A stretch of DNA of 64,000 nucleotides from Thioclava sp. ES.031 (lineage in GTDB: Bacteria > Pseudomonadota > Alphaproteobacteria > Rhodobacterales > Rhodobacteraceae), in assembly GCF_002563775.1 (NCBI RefSeq), contig NZ_PDJO01000001.1:878001-942000 (forward strand). The letters are read 5' to 3'. A program made the position numbers and the translations under genes. Each line of letters starts with the position of its first letter. Within the stretch, counting starts at the first letter, position 1. Below are positions 45,720 to 55,263 of the stretch, piece by piece. A model generated the notes under the pieces. It made no database searches. It was not told the DNA's origin and saw nothing but the letters and a program-made list of their open reading frames with translations.

Positions 45720-47041
45720 TCGAACATCTGCTGAGTTTCGACCTCTCTGCGCTGGGCATCGGCTATGGCACGGTTCTTCTCTTCGCGCTGCTGATCGGTC
45801 TTCTGCTGACCGGCATGCCGCTGGCCTTCGTGACGCTGCTCGTCGCGCTGATCTTCGCGCTTGGCTGGTTCGGGCCGATGGCCGTGCCGCTGATCACCAG
45901 CCGCGTCTATTCCTTCGTCTCGAGCTTCGTCTTCGTCTCGGTGCCGATGTTCGTGATGATGGCGGCGCTTCTGGACCGATCGGGCATCGCACGCGATCTG
46001 TTCGAGGCGATGAAACTCGTCGGCGGCCGGATGCGCGGTGCAGTGGCGGTGCAGACGATCTTCGTCTCGGTCATCCTCGCGGCGATGTCGGGCATCATCG
46101 GCGGCGAGATCGTGTTGCTGGGCCTTCTGGCCCTGCCGCAGATGATCCGTCAGGGCTATGACCGCAAGCTCGCCATCGGCGTGATCTGCGCGGGCGGCTC
46201 GCTGGGAACGATGGTACCGCCCTCGATCGTTCTGATCATCTACGGCCTGACCGCGAATGTCTCGATCGGCGACCTGTTCACCTCGGCCTTCATTCCGGGC
46301 TTCATGCTCGCGGCCTTCTACGTGATCTTCGTGATCATCCGGGTGAAGCTGAACCCCGATCTGGCGCCTTTGCCGGAGCCCGACGACCGTCCGTGGTCCG
46401 AGAAGATCAAACTGCTTAAAGGCCTCGTCCTGCCGGTGCTGGTGATCGGTTTCGTGCTGGGCTCGATCTATGGCGGGATCGCCTCGGTCACCGAGGCCTC
46501 GGCGCTTGGTGTGGCGGGCGTGATGCTCTCGACCATCATCCGGGGCGAGCTGACGCTCTCGATGCTCAAAGGGGCCGCGCTGCAGACGCTCGCGACCTGC
46601 GGGATGATCGTCTGGATCGGTATCGGCGCCTCGGCTCTGGTCGGCGTGTTCAACCTGATGGGCGGGATCGATTTCGTGTCGTCGCTGCTGAAGGGCGTCT
46701 CGGACACCCCGATCATCGTGATCCTGACGATGATGGCGATCCTGTTCTTCCTCGGCATGTTCCTCGACTGGGTGGGGATCGCGCTGCTGACGATGCCGAT
46801 CTTCGTGCCGATCGTGAAAGATCTCGGCTACGATCCGGTCTGGTTCGGCGTGGTGTTCGCGATGAACATGCAGGTGAGCTTCCTGTCGCCGCCCTTCGGG
46901 CCAGCCGCGTTCTACCTGAAATCGGTCGCACCGAAGGACATCTCTCTGGGCGAGATTTTCCGCTCGCTGCTGCCCTTCATCGCGATCCAGATCCTCGCGG
47001 TGGGGCTGCTGGTGGCCTTCCCGGCGATCACCGGGCACTGA
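45716..47041 (+). CDS. TRAP transporter large permease DctM
   Basis: The product is 441 residues with about twelve to thirteen membrane helices. GGSLGTMVPPSIVLIIYG and the late NMQVSFLSPPFGPAAFYLK are the two DctM hairpin motifs. It moves the acid using the Na+ gradient. It overlaps dctQ by 4 bases and is the last gene of the gntK-TRAP operon; a terminator follows. Confidence 0.93.
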   Translation: MIEHLLSFDLSALGIGYGTVLLFALLIGLLLTGMPLAFVTLLVALIFALGWFGPMAVPLITSRVYSFVSSFVFVSVPMFVMMAALLDRSGIARDLFEAMKLVGGRMRGAVAVQTIFVSVILAAMSGIIGGEIVLLGLLALPQMIRQGYDRKLAIGVICAGGSLGTMVPPSIVLIIYGLTANVSIGDLFTSAFIPGFMLAAFYVIFVIIRVKLNPDLAPLPEPDDRPWSEKIKLLKGLVLPVLVIGFVLGSIYGGIASVTEASALGVAGVMLSTIIRGELTLSMLKGAALQTLATCGMIVWIGIGASALVGVFNLMGGIDFVSSLLKGVSDTPIIVILTMMAILFFLGMFLDWVGIALLTMPIFVPIVKDLGYDPVWFGVVFAMNMQVSFLSPPFGPAAFYLKSVAPKDISLGEIFRSLLPFIAIQILAVGLLVAFPAITGH

Positions 47042-47062
47042 AGCGAAACGGATTGAAACGAG

Positions 47063-47091
47063 AAGAGGCGGGCTTTCGGGCCCGCCTCTTT
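47063..47091. terminator. Terminator after dctM
   Basis: AAGAGGCGGGC (47063-47073) pairs perfectly with GCCCGCCTCTT (47080-47090), loop of 6, followed by TTT. It can serve both the TRAP operon and the convergent flavin monooxygenase gene. Confidence 0.85.
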
Positions 47092-47116
47092 GCATGTCTG
47101 AGTGTCGAACCGTGCC

Positions 47117-48121
<1,005 letters not shown>

Positions 48122-48271
48122 GGGGAACCTCCGTCGGGGCAGAGCTAGCGCGCCGCGCAGCGCTGTCCAACGCCGCGCGCGCCTGTTGATCTCCTACCTA
48201 TGACCCCGCGTTCCGCTTTGCGAGGGGGCGGCGGGTCTGCATAGTGCGCAGACCCAAGCGAGGAGGATGAC

Positions 48272-49075
48272 ATGGCCGACCCGGTGCAGATTTCGGTAAG
48301 CGCGCAAGGCGTGGCGGAGGTGACCCTCAATCGGCCCGAGAAGAAGAACGCCTGGACGCTGGAGATGTTCGACGCGCTGGCCGAGGCGGCGCAGAGCCTG
48401 TCGCAGCAAAAGGGCCTGCGCGCGGTGATCCTGAGCGGTGCGGGCGGCTGTTTCTCGGCCGGGCTGGACCTGAGTGTGATGCAAAGCTTCGCGGCCGATC
48501 TGGCGGGGGTGAAGGCGCAGATGGCCGAACGCGATGCGCAGGGTGCGAACCGTTTTCAGCGCCCGGTGACGCGATGGGCGTATCTGCCCGTGCCGGTGAT
48601 CGCCGCGATCGAGGGGGTGGCCTTCGGGGCGGGGATGCAGCTTGCGCTCGGTGCGGATTTCCGGATCGCGGCGCCCGATGCGCGGCTGTCGATCATGGAG
48701 GCGAAATGGGGGCTGATCCCCGATATGGGCATCTCGCAGAGCCTGTCGAAACTGACCCGCGCGGATGTCGCGAAAGAGCTGATGATGACGGGCCGGGTGC
48801 TGGAGGCCGGTGAGGCGCAGAAGCTGGGGCTGATCACGCGCGTGGCCGAGGCCCCGCTGCAAGCGGCGCGCGACATGGCCGCCGAATTTACCCTGCGCTC
48901 CCCCGAGGCGCTGGCGGCGAGCAAGGCGATGGTGGAGCAGGCATGGACGATGCCGTCCGGCGATGGGCTGGCGCTGGAGGCCGAGTTGCAGGCGGAGATC
49001 ATCGGCGGTCCCGCGCAGATGGAAATGGTGATGGCGAACCTGCAAAAGCGCGCGCCGAATTTCTCTCAAGGATAG
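48272..49075 (+). CDS. Enoyl-CoA hydratase/isomerase (crotonase) family protein
   Basis: The product is 267 residues. The first oxyanion-hole region is GCFSAGLDLSVM and the second is GVAFGAGMQLALGADFRIA; the acidic region is MEAKWGLIPDMG. The pattern fits crotonase-family proteins acting in side pathways. The glutamates of classical hydratases are only partly conserved, so isomerase or another activity is possible. GAGGAGG precedes the ATG. A regulator gene follows on the same strand. Confidence 0.88.
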   Translation: MADPVQISVSAQGVAEVTLNRPEKKNAWTLEMFDALAEAAQSLSQQKGLRAVILSGAGGCFSAGLDLSVMQSFAADLAGVKAQMAERDAQGANRFQRPVTRWAYLPVPVIAAIEGVAFGAGMQLALGADFRIAAPDARLSIMEAKWGLIPDMGISQSLSKLTRADVAKELMMTGRVLEAGEAQKLGLITRVAEAPLQAARDMAAEFTLRSPEALAASKAMVEQAWTMPSGDGLALEAELQAEIIGGPAQMEMVMANLQKRAPNFSQG

Positions 49076-49134
49076 AATGTCAGCGAAATGTCTATAAGGT
49101 GAGGGCGTAAACGCACGAAAGGAGAGCGCCGCTC

Positions 49135-49644
49135 ATGCCCGCAGGAGAACGCCGCATCGTCTCATCCCGCCATCTGGCCGAAGGGCCGGGCTGGGAAGCC
49201 TCGGAATTCGAATACGGGATGATCATCGCCTACAACTCGTTCGCGCGATGGATGCAGCGCTGCATGGCGGCTTCGGGGATGGAGCTGTCGCCGCTCGAAA
49301 TCCTCGTGCTGCACAACACCAATCACCGCGACCGCGAAAAGCGGCTCAACGACATCACCTTCCTCCTGAATATCGAGGATACGCATACGGTCAATTATGC
49401 GCTGCGCAAGCTGTTGAAGCTGGGTCTGCTGGATTCCGAGAAGCGCGGCAAGGAAGTGTTCTACCGCACCTCGGAAAGCGGGCGCGAGCTGTGCGAACGC
49501 TATCGGAAAGTGCGCGAGGAATGCCTGCTCGAGCCGATCCAGAAAGGCGGTATGGCGGGTGAGGATCTGCGCGAGATCGCCTCGGCCCTGCGCGTGCTCT
49601 CGGGCTATTACGATCAGGCGAGCCGCGCGGCCTCCTCGCTCTGA
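49135..49644 (+). CDS. Winged-helix (MarR-like) transcriptional regulator
   Basis: The product is 169 residues. A MarR-like core runs from YNSFARWMQRCMAASGMELSPLE to KRGKEVFYRTSESGRELCERY, with the recognition helix in EDTHTVNYALRKLLKLGLL and a wing at KRGKEVFY. GGAG lies upstream of ATG 49135. A direct repeat AATGTC overlaps a TATAAG element before it (49076-49098). It may control itself, the crotonase gene or the convergent TRAP/pxp locus; the sequence does not decide. Confidence 0.8.
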   Translation: MPAGERRIVSSRHLAEGPGWEASEFEYGMIIAYNSFARWMQRCMAASGMELSPLEILVLHNTNHRDREKRLNDITFLLNIEDTHTVNYALRKLLKLGLLDSEKRGKEVFYRTSESGRELCERYRKVREECLLEPIQKGGMAGEDLREIASALRVLSGYYDQASRAASSL

Positions 49645-49662
49645 GGCCGCGCGTCGGTTCGG

Positions 49663-50964
49663 TCAGTTGCCCATCAGCGAGGGCAGGTAGGTCACGATCC
49701 CCGGCACCAGCGTGATCAGCAGCACCGCCAGCAACAGCAGCCCGAAGAAGGGCAATGCCGCGCGGGCGACCTTGAGGATGTTGTAGCCGGTCAGCCCCTG
49801 GATCACGAAGAGGTTGAAGCCCACGGGCGGGGTGATCTGGCTCATCTCGACGACCAGCACGAGGTAGATACCAAACCACAGCGGGTCGATCCCCGCGGCC
49901 TCCACCATCGGCAGGATGATCGAGGTGGTCAGCACCACGACCGAGATCCCGTCGAGGAAGCAGCCCAGCAGGATGAAGAACACTGTCAGCACCGCCAGCA
50001 GGGCTGTGGGCGACAGTCCGAACGTGCCGATCCACGCCGCGAGGTTGCGCGGGATGCCGGTGAAGCCCATCGAGACCGACAGCACCGAGGCCGCCAGCAG
50101 GATGAAGGCGATCATCGCGCTGGTGCGGGTGGCCGAGAACAGCGCTTCCTTGAAGTCGCGCCAACGGAAGCTGCCCGTCGCCATCGCAAGGATCACCGAG
50201 AAGACCACGCCCACGGCGGCGGCATCGGTGGGCGAGGCGACGCCGGTATAGATCGAACCGATCACGCCGCCGATCAGGACGACGATCGGGATCAGGCGAC
50301 GCGAGGCCCGCAGCTTTTCGCGCAGGTTCAGGGTGATGTCCTCGCGCGGGATCGCGGCGGGGTTCATCCAGGCGCGCAGCGCGACATAGCCGCCGAACAG
50401 GCTGACCAGCATCAGCCCCGGCAGGATGCCCGCGATGAAGAGCCGCGCGATGGATTGCTCGGTCGCGACGCCATAGACGATCAGGATCACCGAGGGCGGG
50501 ATCAGGAAGCCAAGCGTGGCCGAGCCCGCCAGCGTTCCGAGGATCAGACTCTCGGGATAGCCGCGGCGGGTGAGCTCGGGCACCGACATGCGCCCGATCG
50601 TGGCCGCCGTCGCCGCCGACGAGCCCGAAACGGCCGCGAAGATCGCACAGCCCAGCACGTTCACATGCAGCAAGCGGCCCGGCGCGCGACCCAGCCAAGG
50701 GGCGAGGCCGGAGAACATATCCTCGGACAGCCGCGAGCGGAGCAGGATCTCGCCCATCAGGATGAACAGGGGCAGAGCCGCCAGCGGCCAGCTATGGCTG
50801 TGGCCCCAAAGCGTGGTCGCCATCACCAGCCCGGTCGGCGCGCCGGAGAAGAAGGCCAGCCCCGCCAGCGCCACGATCAAGAGCGACAGCGCCACCCAGA
50901 CGCCGCCCGCAAGCAGCACCAGAAGCAGCCCCAGAAGAATTGCGAAGGTCATCGGATCGGACAT
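49663..50964 (-). CDS. TRAP transporter large permease DctM (second system)
   Basis: The product is 433 residues with twelve or more membrane helices. GSATLGFLIPPSVILIVYG and VEMSQITPPVGFNLFVIQGL are the DctM signature hairpins. It belongs with the small permease and binding protein upstream (higher coordinates). The divergent pxpBCA genes make 5-oxoproline (pyroglutamate) a plausible cargo. Confidence 0.92.
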   Translation of the reverse strand: MSDPMTFAILLGLLLVLLAGGVWVALSLLIVALAGLAFFSGAPTGLVMATTLWGHSHSWPLAALPLFILMGEILLRSRLSEDMFSGLAPWLGRAPGRLLHVNVLGCAIFAAVSGSSAATAATIGRMSVPELTRRGYPESLILGTLAGSATLGFLIPPSVILIVYGVATEQSIARLFIAGILPGLMLVSLFGGYVALRAWMNPAAIPREDITLNLREKLRASRRLIPIVVLIGGVIGSIYTGVASPTDAAAVGVVFSVILAMATGSFRWRDFKEALFSATRTSAMIAFILLAASVLSVSMGFTGIPRNLAAWIGTFGLSPTALLAVLTVFFILLGCFLDGISVVVLTTSIILPMVEAAGIDPLWFGIYLVLVVEMSQITPPVGFNLFVIQGLTGYNILKVARAALPFFGLLLLAVLLITLVPGIVTYLPSLMGN

Positions 50965-50967
50965 GGT

Positions 50968-51492
50968 TTACTCCGAAACATCATCGACGAGCACGGGGCG
51001 CTTGGCGCGGATGCTCTCGATCAGCGTGTCGAGGAAAGCGAGCGCCAGAAGGCCCAGCCCCACCACCATCGTGCATTGCGGGATCCAGATCGGGATCGCG
51101 ACGATGCCGGTGGACATATCGCCGTAATGCAGGCTCTCGAGCATCAGCGAGGTTGCGAACCACACAGCGTAGACGCTGGCCACGAAGCCAAGCGCGAGCG
51201 CCACGATCTCGGCCACCCATTGGCCGCGCGCGGGCAGGCGGGTCAGCACGAGATTGACGCGGATATGGCTGCCGTGGCGCAGCGTGTGGGCCAGCGCCAT
51301 GAAGCTTGCCGTCGCGAGGAAATAGCCCGCGAAATCGGCATAGGACGGGATCGTGTAGGAGAGGGCGGGACCGCCCAGACGGGCGAGTACGTTCAGCCCG
51401 ACCTGTGCCGTGACCAGCAGGCAGATCGCGAGGATCGAGACGGCCGCGATCCCTCCGGACAGAAGATAGACCTGATCGAGCAGGCGACGCAT
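50968..51492 (-). CDS. TRAP transporter small permease DctQ (second system)
   Basis: The product is 174 residues with four membrane helices; SYTIPSYADFAGYFLATASFMALA is the typical DctQ entry segment. It lies 3 bases before dctM and 86 bases after dctP. The dctP-dctQ gap holds an attenuator-like hairpin. Confidence 0.88.
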   Translation of the reverse strand: MRRLLDQVYLLSGGIAAVSILAICLLVTAQVGLNVLARLGGPALSYTIPSYADFAGYFLATASFMALAHTLRHGSHIRVNLVLTRLPARGQWVAEIVALALGFVASVYAVWFATSLMLESLHYGDMSTGIVAIPIWIPQCTMVVGLGLLALAFLDTLIESIRAKRPVLVDDVSE

Positions 51493-51531
51493 GGCGAAAG
51501 CTCCGAACGCTTGAAGTGGGGATGAGCATCG

Positions 51532-51565
51532 AAAAAGGCCCTCCCGCGCGGGACGCGGAAGGGCC
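51532..51565 (-). terminator. Attenuator-like hairpin between dctP and dctQ (second TRAP operon)
   Basis: Read on the minus strand, GGCCCT (51565-51560) pairs with AGGGCC (51542-51537), with GC-rich pairing inside, and is followed by TTTTT (51536-51532). It lies inside the operon just after the binding-protein stop, like the hairpin in the first TRAP operon. Confidence 0.65.
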
Positions 51566-51578
51566 GGATCGGGCGGGC

Positions 51579-52544
51579 TCAGTTGCCCTGATAGGCCTTG
51601 AGAACCTCAAGCGCGTCGGGGCTGGCTTTCTCTTTCCAGTTCGCCAGCATCTCGTCGCCGATCTTCTTCAGCCCGGCTTCGAGTTCGGGGCTGGGATCGA
51701 CGATCGCCATACCGTTTTCCTTCATCACGGCGGTCTTCTCGGCGGCCTCTTTCTCAGACATCTCCCAGCCGCGGGTCTGCGCGGTGGCTGCGGCATCCAT
51801 CACCGCCTTCTGCTCGTCTTCGCTCAGACGGTCGAAGGCGCGCTTGTTCACCACGACGATGTTCTTGGGCAGCCAGGCGTCGATCTTGGTGTAGGTGTCG
51901 ACGAAGTCCCACGCCTTGGAATTCGCGCCGGTCGAGGGCGAGGTGATCATCGCCTGCAGCTGACCGGTCGAGAAGGCCTGCGGAATGTCGACCGCTTCGA
52001 CCTGCACGGGCGCGGCCTTGGCGAGCGTCGCAAACTCTTCCAGCGCCGGGTTATAGGCGCGGAAGCGCAGACCCGCGAGGTCGTCCACGGATTTGATCTC
52101 GCCATTGGTATAAAGCCCCTGCGCTGGCCACGGCACCGAGAACAGCGGCATCAGGCCCTGCTTGTCGAGAAGCTTGGTGATGACGGGCTTCTGCGCCTCC
52201 CACAGCTTTTCGGCCTGATCGTAGCTGGTGGCGAGGAAGGGCTGGCTGTCGACGCCGAAAGCCAGATCCTCGTTCGAGAGCGTCGAGAGGAAGAACTCCC
52301 CGAGCGGCACCTGACCCGAGCGCACGGCGTTCTTGATCTCGGAATGCGGGAAGAGCGAGCCCGCGGAATGAACCTTGATCTCCAGCTTGCCGTCGGTCGC
52401 TTTCGACACGTCCTCGGCGAAATCGCGGATGTTCACGGTGTGGAAGGTGGTGTCGCCATACGGCGTCGGCATGTCCCAGGTCTGCGCCTGAACGGCCGTG
52501 CCCAGCCCCAGCGCAACCGCGAAGCTTGCAGCAAATCTGATCAT
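51579..52544 (-). CDS. TRAP transporter binding protein DctP (second system)
   Basis: The product is 321 residues with a short signal peptide (MIRFAASFAVALGLGTAVQA). DctP features include AGLRFRAYNPALEEFA, holding the carboxylate-binding Arg, and VEAVDIPQAFSTGQLQAMITSP. ATG 52544 has AGGAGAG about 5 bases upstream. Divergent from pxpBCA, it probably binds pyroglutamate or another small acid related to glutamate or glutathione turnover. Confidence 0.9.
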   Translation of the reverse strand: MIRFAASFAVALGLGTAVQAQTWDMPTPYGDTTFHTVNIRDFAEDVSKATDGKLEIKVHSAGSLFPHSEIKNAVRSGQVPLGEFFLSTLSNEDLAFGVDSQPFLATSYDQAEKLWEAQKPVITKLLDKQGLMPLFSVPWPAQGLYTNGEIKSVDDLAGLRFRAYNPALEEFATLAKAAPVQVEAVDIPQAFSTGQLQAMITSPSTGANSKAWDFVDTYTKIDAWLPKNIVVVNKRAFDRLSEDEQKAVMDAAATAQTRGWEMSEKEAAEKTAVMKENGMAIVDPSPELEAGLKKIGDEMLANWKEKASPDALEVLKAYQGN

Positions 52545-52596
52545 ATCTCTCTCCTGTCGGGTCGCGGCGGAATTCGTGTCCGCCTCCTTTTCATAA

Positions 52597-52635
52597 CGTT
52601 GACAAATTGTCAGTAAAATGAAATCAAAGTCAACG
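52597..52635. promoter_or_regulatory. Divergent promoter with nested palindromes between TRAP and pxpBCA
   Basis: TGACAAATTGTCA (52600-52612) is a perfect odd palindrome, and CGTTGAC (52597-52603) is repeated inverted as GTCAACG (52629-52635). A perfect -35 TTGACA (52599-52604) faces pxpB, and TTGACT (52633-52628) with GACAAT 16 bases on faces dctP. A regulator bound here would control both directions. Confidence 0.55.
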
Positions 52636-52679
52636 ATAAGTTTCAAAATCGCGGTCTGAGCCAGTGGAGATGCCCTGAC

Positions 52680-53450
52680 ATGATGCTCGAAGAAGCATTG
52701 CGGCCCGGAACGGCCCAAGCGCATAGGCCGCAGATTTTGCCGGCTGGCGGGAACGGGCTGCTCGTGCGGTTCGCGCTGGTCGCGGAGCCGCGTGCGATCG
52801 CGGCGGCGCAGAGCTTTCATCAGCGCGTGACGGAGAGCGATCTGGCCGGTCTGCGCGAGGTCGTCCCGAGCCTCGTGTCGGTTCTGCTGCGTTTCGATCC
52901 GGAGGCGGTAACGCGGGCCGAGATGGCCCAGCGGCTGGAGATCCTGCTTTCCGAGGCCGATTGGCAAAGTGCGGCGCCGCATCCCGCGCAGCGCGTCTGG
53001 CATTTGCCCGTGGCGTTCGGCGGCGAACACGGCCCCGATCTGGAAGAGGCGGCGAAGCTTGCGGGTCGTTCCCCGCAAGCGGCCATCGACGAGATCACCG
53101 CGACCCCGCTGAGTGTCCTCGCCATCGGCTTCGCCCCGGGTCAGCCCTATCTCGGCCTGCTGCCCGAGCATTGGAATCTCGCGCGCCGGTCCGCGCTGAA
53201 CCCGCGCGTGCCGAAGGGGGCGCTCTGCGTGGCAGTGCGCCAATTGGTGCTGTTCGCGAATGCCTCGCCCACCGGCTGGCACCAGATCGCGCGGACCGCA
53301 TTCGACGTGTTTCGTCCCGACCAAAGCGACCCGGTGCCGCTGCATGCGGGCGACGAGGTTCGCCTCGCGCCGGTCTCCGGCACCGAAATGGACGCGCTGC
53401 TGAAAGCGGGCGATCCGATGGGCGGCGCGCGCTGCGAGGTGCGGTCATGA
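52680..53450 (+). CDS. pxpB: 5-oxoprolinase subunit PxpB (KipI-like)
   Basis: The product is 256 residues. The C-terminal domain shows GFAPGQPYLGLLP, NPRVPKGALCVAVRQLVLFANASPTG and WHQIARTAFDVF, the KipI/allophanate hydrolase subunit 1 pattern. With PxpC and PxpA it forms the ATP-dependent prokaryotic 5-oxoprolinase that opens pyroglutamate to glutamate. The start may be ATG 52680 or the adjacent 52683. The stop overlaps pxpC by 4 bases. Confidence 0.92.
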   Translation: MMLEEALRPGTAQAHRPQILPAGGNGLLVRFALVAEPRAIAAAQSFHQRVTESDLAGLREVVPSLVSVLLRFDPEAVTRAEMAQRLEILLSEADWQSAAPHPAQRVWHLPVAFGGEHGPDLEEAAKLAGRSPQAAIDEITATPLSVLAIGFAPGQPYLGLLPEHWNLARRSALNPRVPKGALCVAVRQLVLFANASPTGWHQIARTAFDVFRPDQSDPVPLHAGDEVRLAPVSGTEMDALLKAGDPMGGARCEVRS

Positions 53451-54478
53451 GCGGCGGATCGGTGATCCTGCGTGCCCTCGGGCCAAGCGTGAGCGTGCAA
53501 GACATGGGCCGTCCCGGCCGCATGGCGCAAGGCATCTCGCGCGGAGGCGCGGTCGATCCGCTGGCACTGGTCGAGGCGGCGGCGCTTCTGGGGTCGCGCA
53601 GTCCGCTTCCCGCGCTGGAGATGGCGGTGAGCGGCGGGCGGTTCGAGGTCACGGCCCCGACGCGGATCGCCCTGACCGGGGCGCCGATGCAGGCGGAGCT
53701 TGATGGACGCCCCCTGCGCTGGGGCGCGAGCCACAAGATCGAACCGGGCGAGGTGCTGTCGATCGGTGCCGCGCGCGCAGGCATGTTCGGCTATCTCACC
53801 TTCGCGGGCGGGATCGAGACGCCCGAGGTGCTGGGCAGCCGCTCGGCGCATCTCGCCGCCGGGATCGGATCGGTGTTGGAATCGGGCGCGTGCCTGCCGC
53901 TTGGCACGGACCCCGAGCCCGACGCGCCCGCGCTGGTTCTCACGCAGGAGGATCGTTTCTCGGGGGGCACGCTGCGGATCATCCCGGGGCCGCAGACGGG
54001 CCTGTTCGACGAGGATACCTTCGCGCGTCTCACCACGACCGAATTCACCCGCGCGCGGCAGGGCAACCGTCAGGGTGTGGCGCTCGAGAGCGATGCGCCT
54101 GCGCTCACCTCGGACAAGGCCGAGGGGCTCGCCTCGGATGTGATCTTCGAGGGGGACATCCAGATGACCGGCGCGGGCACGCCCTATGTGCTGCTCGCCG
54201 AATGCCAGACCATCGGCGGCTACCCTCGGATCGGCACCGTGCTGCCCTGCGATCTGCCGCGCGTAGCCCAGGCTGCGCCGGGGACGAAGCTGCGGTTCAA
54301 AGCGGTGACGCTGGACGAGGCCGACGCGCTGGCGCCGCGCTGGGAGGCGCAGCTTCACGCGCAACGCGCCAAGCTGCGTCCGCTGATCCGCGATCCGCAC
54401 GACATCCATGACCTGCTCGGCTACCAATTGATCAGCGGCGTGACAGCAGGGCGCGAGTTGGAGGAAGAGAATGGCTAA
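53447..54478 (+). CDS. pxpC: 5-oxoprolinase subunit PxpC (KipA-like, biotin-dependent carboxyltransferase fold)
   Basis: The product is 343 residues. SVQDMGRPGRMAQGISRGGAVD opens the domain, and AECQTIGGYPRIGTVLPCDLP closes it; both are family marks. No biotin lysine is expected in this subunit. It partners PxpB to phosphorylate and open 5-oxoproline. It overlaps pxpB by 4 bases and pxpA by 8. Confidence 0.93.
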   Translation: MSGGSVILRALGPSVSVQDMGRPGRMAQGISRGGAVDPLALVEAAALLGSRSPLPALEMAVSGGRFEVTAPTRIALTGAPMQAELDGRPLRWGASHKIEPGEVLSIGAARAGMFGYLTFAGGIETPEVLGSRSAHLAAGIGSVLESGACLPLGTDPEPDAPALVLTQEDRFSGGTLRIIPGPQTGLFDEDTFARLTTTEFTRARQGNRQGVALESDAPALTSDKAEGLASDVIFEGDIQMTGAGTPYVLLAECQTIGGYPRIGTVLPCDLPRVAQAAPGTKLRFKAVTLDEADALAPRWEAQLHAQRAKLRPLIRDPHDIHDLLGYQLISGVTAGRELEEENG

Positions 54479-55229
54479 GATCGACCTGAACGCCGATATC
54501 GGCGAGAGCTTCGGCCCGTGGGTGATGGGAAACGACGCGGCGCTGATGGAGGTGATCTCCTCGGCCAATGTCGCCTGCGGGTTTCACGCGGGCGACCCGG
54601 ATGTGATGGCGCAGACGATGCGGACGGCGGTGGCCAATGACGTCGGCATCGGCGCGCATCCGGGTTTTGCCGATCTGCAGGGTTTCGGGCGTCGTCGCCT
54701 CAACCTCAGCGCCGAGGAACTGACCAATCTGGTGACCTATCAGCTGGGCGCGGCGCAGGCGATGGCCCGCGCGGCGGGCGGCGCGGTGCGGCACTTCAAG
54801 CTGCACGGGGCGCTGTCGAACATGGCCTCGGAGAACGCCGAGATCGCCCGGGCCTGCTATGCCGCGGCGCTGAAGGTGCAACCCGAGATCATCCTCGTCG
54901 TGCTGCCGCAAACCGCGATGGAACAGGTCGCGCGCGACTTGCAGGCCAATTGGGCGGGCGAGATCTTCGCCGACCGCGCCTATGAGGATGACGCCTCGCT
55001 GGTGGCGCGCTCGAAACCCGGTGCGGTTCTGCATGACGCCAAAGAGGTCGGCGCGCGGATCGAGACGATGCTGCGCAAAGGTGCGATCGTGACCGCGTCC
55101 GGCAAGGAAATCCCCTGCAAGATCGACACGGTCTGCCTGCATGGCGACGGGGCAGAGGCGCTGGCGATGGCGCGCGCGCTGCGCGGGCATCTGACTGGGG
55201 CCGGTTTCGAGATCGCGCCCTTCGGCTAA
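54471..55229 (+). CDS. pxpA: 5-oxoprolinase subunit PxpA (LamB/YcsF family)
   Basis: The product is 252 residues. The opening KIDLNADIGESFGPW and NVACGFHAGDPDVM with later HPGFADLQGFGRR are the YcsF/LamB signature with metal-binding His and Asp. It supplies the hydrolytic part of 5-oxoprolinase. GAGGAAGAG precedes the ATG. Last gene of pxpBCA. Confidence 0.95.
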   Translation: MAKIDLNADIGESFGPWVMGNDAALMEVISSANVACGFHAGDPDVMAQTMRTAVANDVGIGAHPGFADLQGFGRRRLNLSAEELTNLVTYQLGAAQAMARAAGGAVRHFKLHGALSNMASENAEIARACYAAALKVQPEIILVVLPQTAMEQVARDLQANWAGEIFADRAYEDDASLVARSKPGAVLHDAKEVGARIETMLRKGAIVTASGKEIPCKIDTVCLHGDGAEALAMARALRGHLTGAGFEIAPFG

Positions 55230-55263
55230 GGCCGGTCTGCGGTCACATCATTCGCGCCCATCA

